A stretch of 54,539 bases of DNA from an uncultured Ruminobacter sp. (lineage in GTDB: Bacteria > Pseudomonadota > Gammaproteobacteria > Enterobacterales > Succinivibrionaceae), in the NCBI GenBank assembly GCA_902776415.1, contig CACYPY010000004.1, positions 1 to 54,539 of the forward strand. Reading direction: 5' to 3'. Within the stretch, counting starts at the first letter, position 1. Every line of letters starts with the position of its first letter. Made by a program: the position numbers and the translations under genes. This document shows, piece by piece, positions 48,319 to 54,539 of this stretch. The notes below the pieces were generated by a model, which worked only from the letters and a program-made list of their open reading frames with translations, searched no databases and was not told the DNA's origin.

Positions 48319-48945
48319 ATGAGTATTTATGTTACCAGAGAGGGGCTTATGCTCATAAAGCAGGAATTTAATGATATTTGGACCAACATTCGACCGGAGG
48401 TAACCAAAAAACTTGCATGGGCGGCATCACTGGGAGATCGCAGCGAAAACGCCGATTATCAGTACAATAAAAGACTGTTACGGGAAATAGACATTTATGT
48501 TAAAAGGAGGTCTGACATAATTCGTGATGCTGAGGTGCTGGATCGCAGTGCTGAAGGGATGCGTAAAAAGAAAGTGTTTTTCGGGGCATATGTCGAAATT
48601 GAAAACGATGACGGTGAGATCAAGCATTTTCGGATTGTCGGCGCTCCTGAGGTTTATGGCCGCCGCGGCTTTATATCTCTGCAAAGTCCCATGGCCAAAG
48701 GGCTCCTTAATCACGAAGTTGATGACGAGGCGGTGGTCATGACTCCCAGAGGCAGGGTTTCGTGGTATATAAATCGTATTTCCTATCAGCATGAAGAATG
48801 GTTTGGGGAAGAGGATAAACCGGTATTTCAGTTTTCAAGCTCCGGCGAATACCGGGAGCCGGAAATAATGAGCGACGAGGAAATTCAGAAGGCCAGAGAG
48901 GAATATCTCAGGCTTCTTGCCAGACAGGGGGAGAACCGACACTAA
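48319..48945 (+). CDS. greB: Transcript cleavage factor GreB, with C-terminal extension
   Basis: GreB rescues stalled RNA polymerase by promoting cleavage of backtracked RNA. The N-terminal coiled coil with the acidic tip DRSENADYQYNK (Asp and Glu that act in the polymerase channel) and the C-terminal FKBP-like domain (FFGAYVEIENDDGE) are complete. The 208 residues exceed the E. coli length (158) by a charged helical tail (about 160-208) with EEIQKAREEYLRLL. The ATG at 48319 follows ggaggt. Alone in its direction. Confidence 0.92.
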   Translation: MSIYVTREGLMLIKQEFNDIWTNIRPEVTKKLAWAASLGDRSENADYQYNKRLLREIDIYVKRRSDIIRDAEVLDRSAEGMRKKKVFFGAYVEIENDDGEIKHFRIVGAPEVYGRRGFISLQSPMAKGLLNHEVDDEAVVMTPRGRVSWYINRISYQHEEWFGEEDKPVFQFSSSGEYREPEIMSDEEIQKAREEYLRLLARQGENRH

Positions 48946-48981
48946 GGCTTTTCCTGCTGAAATTCAACGATTTCGTGATTA

Positions 48982-49863
48982 TCAGGCGACAGCTTTGAAG
49001 CCCTCATGGCCGTCGGAGGTTTGTGAGTCGTTCCCGGAGAAATAGGCCTTTTTAAGAAGTTTTTCGAAACCTTTTCGTGAAGAGGATAAATCCTTCACCG
49101 TTTCGGGGCCGGATTTATCGGCAGATCCTTCTTTTTCGGCATCATCTGTTCCAGCCACCCGGTCTTCGTTTTTCTTCTCCTGAGATTGTTTGACGTTTTC
49201 TTCTGCCATCTCTCTGCGGGCTTCGGCTTCCTTCATGGCAGCTTCGGCGGCTACCTTGCGATCCTGGCCGGAAGGTTCCTGCGGTGCCAGGGCTGCCCTT
49301 TGCACCTGCTGCATTTTTGCTATGGTTTTGTCAGGAGAATCTTCAACACTTACGGAGATCTGAACTTCGCCGTCGGTAATATATTTCTTGCCATCCGGAC
49401 CGGTTTCGTATGAGTATGAAGGACTTGACGCATACTGCCCCCCGGTGGCCTTATGCTGTTCCTCATGGGTTCTTACCTCCTGATCCCGGGCCTTCATGTC
49501 GTTAACCACGGCCTGTTCCGCATCTGAAAGAACCGTGCCGTCTCTCTTCTTGTCATTCTGTGATTCCGGAGCTTCCGTGCCATCATCAGATTCTGCGGGT
49601 TCGGCAGAGTTCCTGCCGATCTCGTCCTGCTTCCGAATTTCCTTTTCAGCGCGGGCACGAGCTTCGGGACTTATGGAAACCACATCCGGTACCGGCCTTG
49701 TGAGGGAGGTATTGCCATTTTCCGATTTTACTCCGTTACCGGTACTGGAATCTGTTCCGGCAACATAATTCGCTGCTGATGATTTTATGGCACTGTAATC
49801 CATTCCCTCCATGGCCTTCTGATAGCTGTGGAGTGCCAGTGCGGTTCCGTGAATCACATTCAT
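48982..49863 (-). CDS. SprA-like putative metalloprotease (HEEQH)
   Basis: A 293-residue protein with the SprA-related domain seen in CJM1_0395-type putative metalloproteases: a disordered N-terminal half with a Ser-Pro-Glu-Ala (SPEARA) block, then LSDAEQAVVNDMKARDQEVRTHEEQH, with HEEQH at 133-137 as zinc ligands, and GPDGKKYITDGEVQISV. The rest is a charged helix (about 190-230). No signal peptide is visible. Function is unknown. Ten bases separate it from the small upstream gene on the same strand, so they form a pair. Confidence 0.72.
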   Translation of the reverse strand: MNVIHGTALALHSYQKAMEGMDYSAIKSSAANYVAGTDSSTGNGVKSENGNTSLTRPVPDVVSISPEARARAEKEIRKQDEIGRNSAEPAESDDGTEAPESQNDKKRDGTVLSDAEQAVVNDMKARDQEVRTHEEQHKATGGQYASSPSYSYETGPDGKKYITDGEVQISVSVEDSPDKTIAKMQQVQRAALAPQEPSGQDRKVAAEAAMKEAEARREMAEENVKQSQEKKNEDRVAGTDDAEKEGSADKSGPETVKDLSSSRKGFEKLLKKAYFSGNDSQTSDGHEGFKAVA

Positions 49864-49873
49864 AGCCGACCTC

Positions 49874-50140
49874 TCATACCTTTAAGTCAAGGAGTGTGCC
49901 AAGAGTGTCATAGCCTGCCGATATTACCTTTGCTCCGGCCCGGGCATAGATTTCCCCCTCCTTCAGGGAGGCGATGCTCTTTTCGGGATCGGGGACGGAT
50001 TCCTCCGAACCTGCCGAGGGAATATCGTTTCGGGAAACGTTCATATGAGCCAGCTCCGCAGCGCTCCTGTTAACAAGAGCCCGGCCGTTCATAAAGCCGC
50101 GGATGCCGTTTTGCATAACTGACATGCTGCCGGTATTCAT
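49874..50140 (-). CDS. Small protein with flagellar rod/hook-like ends
   Basis: An 88-residue protein. Its N-terminal half (MQNGIRGFMNGRALVNRSAAELAHMN) is similar to the start of flagellar rod and hook proteins, and its end (AKVISAGYDTLGTLLDLKV) to their C-terminal helix. The middle that rod or hook proteins have is missing. It lies directly upstream of the SprA-like gene, and such small proteins occur next to SprA-like genes in relatives, to my recollection. Role unknown. ggaggt precedes the ATG, only three bases away. Confidence 0.55.
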   Translation of the reverse strand: MNTGSMSVMQNGIRGFMNGRALVNRSAAELAHMNVSRNDIPSAGSEESVPDPEKSIASLKEGEIYARAGAKVISAGYDTLGTLLDLKV

Positions 50141-50220
50141 ACGACCTCCGTTATTTCTGTGGACGACTGCATACAATAATACATATTAATTGTACAAAAA
50201 ATGAGCAGTACTGCCCAGGA

Positions 50221-51003
50221 TTAAGTTGCATATTTGTCGAGGAAGTCTAAAAGTATCTGTCTGAATCCTTCAGGTTCGGAAATAAACGGAGCATGAGAGC
50301 TGTTCCGGAACACGTGAATCAGAGAGTGATCATTCACGGGCCAGATTGAGCTTCCCTGTGCAGGTACCAGACGATCCTTTATGCCGTAAAGATGCAGTGC
50401 CGGACATTCCACCCGGGTGAGACAGCCTCTGAGATCCTCGTCTGCCAGGGTTTTAAGTCCGGCCTGAAGCTCGTAATAGGAAGGCAGCGGCACGTCCTTC
50501 AAAAGTTCCCTGATTTCCCGGATGTCGTTTTTCATGGTGGGGGATCCCATGGCCTGCAGTGAGAGAAATTTGTCGATAACCCGATAGACATTCTCCTGAG
50601 TAAGAAGGCTCTGAAGTTTCCTTAGCAGCTCCGGCGGGGTCCCCGGCCAATGCTCCTCGGGCTGTGAGGTAAATCTGGGGGAACTGGATACCGTTATCAG
50701 GGCCCGAACACGGTTCGGATTCATTATTGTGTAGCGGAGAGCCAGTACTCCGCCCAGGGACCAGCCCATGATAATAATGTTGTCAGGGAGGGTTTCCTCA
50801 AGATTGACCATGGTTCCGAGTGCTCTGTTGGCCGGAATGTCGGTATTGAGACCGTAACCCGGAAGATCCACCAGGATTACCCGATACCGGGGACTTAAGT
50901 AGGACACTATGCTCCGGAATACATCACTGGCCAGCCCCCAGCCGTGGAGCATGACAATTATGGGAGCCTTGGGGTTCCCGAATTCACGTGTTCTCAGCTT
51001 CAT
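50221..51003 (-). CDS. bioH: Pimeloyl-ACP methyl ester carboxylesterase BioH
   Basis: BioH (260 residues) removes the methyl group from pimeloyl-ACP in biotin synthesis. The alpha/beta hydrolase triad is Ser82 (GWSLGG), an Asp in GIKDRLVP (about 209) and a His in SSHAPF (about 237), with the lid region between. The start ATG at 51003 follows caggag and gives E. coli numbering at Ser82. No other biotin gene is near. Confidence 0.88.
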   Translation of the reverse strand: MKLRTREFGNPKAPIIVMLHGWGLASDVFRSIVSYLSPRYRVILVDLPGYGLNTDIPANRALGTMVNLEETLPDNIIIMGWSLGGVLALRYTIMNPNRVRALITVSSSPRFTSQPEEHWPGTPPELLRKLQSLLTQENVYRVIDKFLSLQAMGSPTMKNDIREIRELLKDVPLPSYYELQAGLKTLADEDLRGCLTRVECPALHLYGIKDRLVPAQGSSIWPVNDHSLIHVFRNSSHAPFISEPEGFRQILLDFLDKYAT

Positions 51004-51388
51004 GTTTACTCCTGTTCGGAAATGGCGATTTGAGACACGGCAATGCCTTTGCTGTCTGCATTCTGTCAGAATCATGCAAGTTAAGGATACCTTTTTTGTG
51101 TCTTGGAATAAAGAATTCTCCGAAATGATGGTTGAGCTTTATGAAGGGAGACAGAGCCTCGAAGGGGCTTTCATGGGATTTTTTACGGCAAGTAAAGGTC
51201 CGTTTCGGTGCATCAAAACATGTCGTATGCATGATTGTTGTGCAGATGCAAAGCCGAGGTGATATTTTTCAGGGGAAATATGTCCGGAATCAGGACTTTA
51301 GAAGTGCAAAGACAAAGTTTTTTCGGGGTTGGCAGGATACTTGCTTATTACTGAGAAACATGACTTTGATCACTAAATGGAGAAAACT
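51004..51388. other. Regulatory region between bioH and amtB
   Basis: About 385 bases between two divergent genes. A sigma-54 promoter (listed) is upstream of amtB. Several tgca words, including ggtgca at 51207-51212, lie 100-130 bases upstream and could be parts of NtrC sites, but no full palindrome is present. No coding frame of its own is convincing. Confidence 0.5.
51329..51346 (+). promoter_or_regulatory. Sigma-54 promoter of amtB
   Basis: ttggcagg-atac-ttgctt fits the sigma-54 consensus (TTGGCACG-N4-TTGCA) with one change at the seventh base and correct spacing, GG and GC being ten bases apart. The transcript would start near 51356, about 33 bases before the amtB ATG at 51389. This suggests control by nitrogen supply through NtrC. 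Confidence 0.75.
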
Positions 51389-52729
51389 ATGGGACGTGCG
51401 ATTTTTCTGACGTGTCTTTTGCTGATGACAGGTACTTTAAATATTGCGGGAGCGGAGGAGTCTGCGAGCTTGCCGGCTGAACCGGCGGCCCAGCTCAGCC
51501 TTGTGGATAACTGTTTTGTAATGATATGCGCGGCTTTGGTCATTCTGATGTCTGTTCCAGGTATTGCGTTGTTTTACGGCGGTCTTGTCCGGGTGAAGAA
51601 TATGCTTTCGGTACTTACTCAGACTGTCATGGCATTTTCCCTGATGTTTGTTCTCTGGGCAGTATTCGGATATTCCCTCGCTTTCGGAACAAACGGGAGT
51701 GAGTTTCTCAACAATTTCACGGGCGGATTTGATAAGTTCCTGATGCTGGGAGTTCTTCCGGAAAGTGTTAATGGAACGCTGTCAGAATTTACCTTCTTTT
51801 CGTTTCAGGGGGCCTTTGCCGGCATAACATCCTGTCTGATACTTGGTTCCTTTGCGGAGCGTATCAAGTTCAGCGCCCTGATATTTGTACTGGTTTTCTG
51901 GTTTGTGTTTTCGTATGTTCCTATCTGCCACATGGTGTGGGGCGGCGGTTATATTGATACCGCATGGCATGCTCTGGATTTTGCCGGGGGAACCGTCGTT
52001 CACATAAATGCCGCTGTCTGTGCCTTGGTGGGAGCCTATTACTGTGGCAAGAGAATCGGTTTCGGGAGGGAACGGATGGCACCTCACAGCCTGGTTATGA
52101 CCATGATTGGAGTTTCTCTCCTCTGGGTGGGCTGGTTCGGTTTCAATGCCGGTTCCGAACTGACTCCGGACGGTGTGGCCGCTCTGTCCTTTGCTAACAC
52201 CTGCGTGGCACCTGCCGCTGCAGCGCTTTCGTGGATGTTTTTGGAGTGGATATTTCAGGGAAAGCCCTCTCTCCTGGGTGTTTGTTCCGGAGCTGTTGCG
52301 GGGCTGGTGGCCATTACTCCGGCCTGTGCATTTGTTAACATCGGCGGTGCTCTGATCATTGGACTTGTGGCGGGAGCGGTATGTCTTTGGGGAGTTCACG
52401 GTCTTAAGAAACTGCTGCGTGTTGATGATTCTCTCGATGTGTTCGGAGTTCATGGCATCGGTGGCATTGCCGGAGCGCTTCTGACCGGTATTTTCTGTTC
52501 TCCTGATTTTGGCGGTACCGGCTTTAAGGAAGGCTGGGAAAGTGTTGCCGGACAGTTCAGCGGGCAGTTTGTTTCCGTGGTCATGACCATCGGCATCAGC
52601 GGTGTGGTTTCCGTTGTAGGATTCTTCATTGCCGACAAGCTGTTCCATGGTGTTCGTGTCAACCAGGAAGAGGAACGGGAAGGTCTGGATTTGGCCTGGC
52701 ACGGAGAAAGAGCTTACAATCTTATCTGA
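51389..52729 (+). CDS. amtB: Ammonium transporter AmtB
   Basis: A trimeric ammonium channel (446 residues, about 11 helices after a signal peptide with LTCLLLMTGTLNIAGAEE). The twin His of the pore are in TVVHINAAV and FGVHGIGGI; the Asp of LDFAGGT and the GVMxGPG-like loops are conserved. glnK, which is usually upstream of amtB, is absent. The ATG at 51389 follows gggag-type sequence in ggagaaaact; the ATG at 51377 has none. Likely induced under nitrogen limitation. Confidence 0.93.
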   Translation: MGRAIFLTCLLLMTGTLNIAGAEESASLPAEPAAQLSLVDNCFVMICAALVILMSVPGIALFYGGLVRVKNMLSVLTQTVMAFSLMFVLWAVFGYSLAFGTNGSEFLNNFTGGFDKFLMLGVLPESVNGTLSEFTFFSFQGAFAGITSCLILGSFAERIKFSALIFVLVFWFVFSYVPICHMVWGGGYIDTAWHALDFAGGTVVHINAAVCALVGAYYCGKRIGFGRERMAPHSLVMTMIGVSLLWVGWFGFNAGSELTPDGVAALSFANTCVAPAAAALSWMFLEWIFQGKPSLLGVCSGAVAGLVAITPACAFVNIGGALIIGLVAGAVCLWGVHGLKKLLRVDDSLDVFGVHGIGGIAGALLTGIFCSPDFGGTGFKEGWESVAGQFSGQFVSVVMTIGISGVVSVVGFFIADKLFHGVRVNQEEEREGLDLAWHGERAYNLI

Positions 52730-52765
52730 TTCTGGCTGGTACGGATTGTTACCGGAAAAACAGAG

Positions 52766-52798
52766 CAGGGGCGGTGATGTACACCGTCCTTGTTTTTT
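52766..52798 (+). terminator. Terminator of amtB
   Basis: Stem aggggcggtg/caccgtcctt with two G-U pairs and loop atgta, followed by gtttttt. About 36 bases after the stop. Confidence 0.8.
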
Positions 52799-52928
52799 AC
52801 GCAGAAGGATTTATTTGCCTGTTTGTGTTTGCTGTTTCCGGTTATGCCGGGGACAGTATTCTGTACAGCCCGAGGAAAGGAGAATGCCGAAAGCCGTCTG
52901 AAGGGCGCAGATTCTGTAACACGCGGTA

Positions 52929-53828
52929 TTATGAAGTGACCTGTCTGTTTTTGTCTCTGGCCTGGGCAATAAGCTCCCGTACCTCGTCCGGGGTGTATAC
53001 GAATGTTTTGCCGCAGCAGTGGCAATTCACAGATACCTTTCCTTGCTCTTCGAGTATTTTTTCCAGCTCTTCAGGGGCCATGCTCACAAGGCTTTCCCTG
53101 AAATGTTCCTTGGAACAGACGCATCTGAAGCAGATGTGTTTCGGATGGAAAGTGTTGACCGACTCCTGATGGAACAGACGATAAAGGACATCATTGCTGT
53201 CGAGGGACAGTATTTCTCCCTCTGTCATGCTGTCGGTTAGAGTGGCGATATGGGCAAAATCATTGCGGAGCTTTTCCTCGTTTTCAGTCGGAAGCTTCTG
53301 AATAAGAATTCCTGCAGCCTTTTCCTTGTCAGGATCGCAGTAGATCCACACTCTGGTTTCAATTTGGACAGACTGCCGGTAGTAGTCCTCAATGCATTCG
53401 CAGAGATTGTCATGTGTGAGATCGATTATTCCCTGATACCGGGCACCATCCTCTGGAATTATGGTAATTGTCAGAACCGGATTTTTGCCCAAAAGCCTGG
53501 TCCAGTGACACAGCCCGTCCGTATCCCCTTCCCACGAGGCCAGTCCCCGGGTCTCCTGGTTTTCATTGCTGTTGATATAGGCATAAACCAGGGGGCCGTT
53601 TCCGCGAAGCTGGAGCATGATGCTTCCCCGGAACTTCACTGTTTCCGTCATCAGGGTAATGGCGATCTGCATTTCTCCTAAAAGCTTCCTGATATTGCGC
53701 GGGTATGAATGGTCTGAAATCAGATCCCGAAATGCACGGTCGGTTTGCGCAATTTCTCCCCTGATATCCATTTCGTTGAAAATAAAACGTTTAATTGTGT
53801 CAAAACTGTCTGCGGTGCCGGAAGTCAT
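52929..53828 (-). CDS. hslO: Redox-regulated chaperone Hsp33
   Basis: Hsp33 (299 residues) is a holdase activated by oxidation. The four zinc Cys are in RCVCSKEH (C-x-C) and NCHCCGK (C-x2-C) near the C-terminus; the N-terminal domain has GEMQIAITLMTETVKFRGSI and NGPLVYAYINSN. It follows hslR by 35 bases on the same strand, as in E. coli. In a mainly anaerobic cell it would guard against brief oxygen exposure. Confidence 0.93.
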   Translation of the reverse strand: MTSGTADSFDTIKRFIFNEMDIRGEIAQTDRAFRDLISDHSYPRNIRKLLGEMQIAITLMTETVKFRGSIMLQLRGNGPLVYAYINSNENQETRGLASWEGDTDGLCHWTRLLGKNPVLTITIIPEDGARYQGIIDLTHDNLCECIEDYYRQSVQIETRVWIYCDPDKEKAAGILIQKLPTENEEKLRNDFAHIATLTDSMTEGEILSLDSNDVLYRLFHQESVNTFHPKHICFRCVCSKEHFRESLVSMAPEELEKILEEQGKVSVNCHCCGKTFVYTPDEVRELIAQARDKNRQVTS

Positions 53829-53863
53829 GATGCTGTTCCTGTAATACCTGTTTCCCGGACTGA

Positions 53864-54262
53864 TTAAATGTCCGTAATATGCTTAAAACTGATAAGAGCC
53901 CTGCGTTCCTTCTTGTTTGGCCTGTCGTCAGGATGCGGAGCCAGAAGGGCGTTCATACGGTGAAGTTCGCTGATTTTCTCGCGTTTTCTGATGCTCTCCC
54001 CGGTTTCTTCATAGAGAAGCTGAGCTTGAGACGCCTGGCGTCGCACATCGCTTATTCCCCGAACGATGATTTCGAGTTCGTTAAATCCCTGGCGCAGTGT
54101 GATTTTTGCTCCGGTTTCCACAATGCGGCACGGCTTTACGTGTGCTCCGTTGTAGTGTACCTTTCCGCCGTCGATCATGTTTCTTGCGATGGAGCGGGTT
54201 CTGTAGAACCTGGCGGCCCAAAGCCATTTGTCGAGCCGGACCTGTTCAGAATTATCATCCAT
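53864..54262 (-). CDS. hslR: Heat shock protein 15 (Hsp15)
   Basis: A 132-residue RNA-binding S4-domain protein that frees stalled 50S subunits carrying nascent peptidyl-tRNA. VRLDKWLWAARFYRTRSIA is the S4 signature; the basic C-terminus (RPNKKERRALISFKH) is also typical. First gene of the hslR-hslO pair; ggagg precedes the ATG. Confidence 0.92.
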   Translation of the reverse strand: MDDNSEQVRLDKWLWAARFYRTRSIARNMIDGGKVHYNGAHVKPCRIVETGAKITLRQGFNELEIIVRGISDVRRQASQAQLLYEETGESIRKREKISELHRMNALLAPHPDDRPNKKERRALISFKHITDI

Positions 54263-54306
54263 GACGCCTCCCCGATTATGCTGACAAGAGCTGAAAATGC
54301 GTGATG

Positions 54307-54315
54307 ATTATAGCA
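54307..54315 (-). promoter_or_regulatory. hslR-hslO promoter (extended -10)
   Basis: On the minus strand tgctataat is a perfect extended -10 box. It would start the transcript near 54300, giving a leader of about 38 bases before the hslR ATG. The -35 region shows no match, as usual with extended -10 sites. Confidence 0.6.
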
Positions 54316-54421
54316 TACGGCATCAGGAGCAGAGCTTCGGGAGACATTAGCCTCCGGAAAATCGAATTCCGGTTTCCGGGGGCCGCAATTACGGGTAAAT
54401 TACAGGGCCTACGCATGAACC

Positions 54422-54478
54422 TATAATTGATGTGGTGATACAATCTTGAATTTGGTAAAAATTCAAAACCTCACCGCA
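54422..54478 (+). promoter_or_regulatory. tataat followed by a two-tier hairpin
   Basis: tataat (54422-54427) is followed by a nested inverted repeat: outer arms tgtggtga (54431-54438) and tcaccgca (54471-54478, one G-U pair), inner arms ttgaattt (54446-54453) and aaattcaa (54459-54466), loop ggtaa. The fit to a promoter plus leader structure is plausible, but it could also be a terminator or an operator. It is followed by T-rich sequence. No gene is visible to the right within the window. Confidence 0.4.
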
Positions 54479-54539
54479 TTTTCAGATTTTTGAACATCTT
54501 TTCCACTTACTCTTTCATATTTGCTCCCAAGTACAGTTC

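Noticed and set aside
51200..51310. NtrC sites upstream of amtB
   Set aside because: Only half-sites such as ggtgca were seen, without the paired tgcacc at the correct spacing.
1..54539. CRISPR array, insertion sequence, prophage or integron
   Set aside because: No regular repeat array, transposase, integrase or inverted terminal repeat was seen anywhere in the window.

Overview
The window reads as chromosomal DNA of a gammaproteobacterium of the order Aeromonadales, most likely family Succinivibrionaceae (anaerobic, starch-using, succinate-forming gut or rumen bacteria). The reasons are an ATP-type PEP carboxykinase that, from memory, closely resembles the Anaerobiospirillum enzyme, a large lipoprotein pullulanase, and the gene order MSHA pilus operon - mreBCD - maf - rng - tldD - pmbA known from Aeromonas and Shewanella relatives. 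The placement rests on recalled family sequences, not on a search. No insertion sequence, prophage, CRISPR array, tRNA or integrase is visible; nearly all genes look intact.

Layout. 1-100: the 3' end of a 5S rRNA gene and its terminator. 599-2574: a small P-loop kinase-like gene and a membrane protein gene, convergent on one shared terminator. 3192-7853: methionine genes metA and metH. 7955-9203: an orphan secreted protein resembling the head domain of MSHA pilin, and a DUF2750 gene. 9239-12994: uvrA and ssb on the minus strand. 13441-26670: a 15-gene MSHA type IV pilus operon (mshI, a PilN-like gene, mshJKLMN, mshE, mshG, mshF, mshB, mshC, mshD, mshO, mshP), with many genes overlapping by 1-14 bases. 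26876-31484: mreBCD, maf and rng (cell shape and RNA processing). 31747-35789: tldD, a periplasmic rhodanese, darP and pmbA. 35943-39258: glpX, a PanM-like gene and gpmI. 39706-43095: pullulanase. 43247-45258: yibN-like, secB and gpsA. 45364-48945: nfuA, a 64-residue protein, pckA and greB. 48982-51003: a SprA-like putative metalloprotease, a small protein with a flagellar-rod-like end, and bioH. 51389-54262: amtB behind a sigma-54 promoter, then hslO and hslR. The last 277 bases hold the hslR promoter and a long hairpin.

How the parts fit. glpX, gpmI and pckA are gluconeogenic or glycolytic steps; in this family PckA usually runs toward oxaloacetate and succinate. Pullulanase supplies starch sugar. 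The pilus operon encodes an alignment complex (MshI/PilN-like/MshJ/MshK), secretin (MshL), motor (MshE), platform (MshG) and pseudopilins.

The most interesting points are: the pilus operon has mshB but no recognisable major pilin mshA, while an MshA-like head domain carrying a Sec signal peptide lies 15 kb upstream; MetA has Glu at position 111, which predicts acetyl-CoA rather than succinyl-CoA use; and the paired SprA-like and rod-like genes lie away from any flagellar locus.
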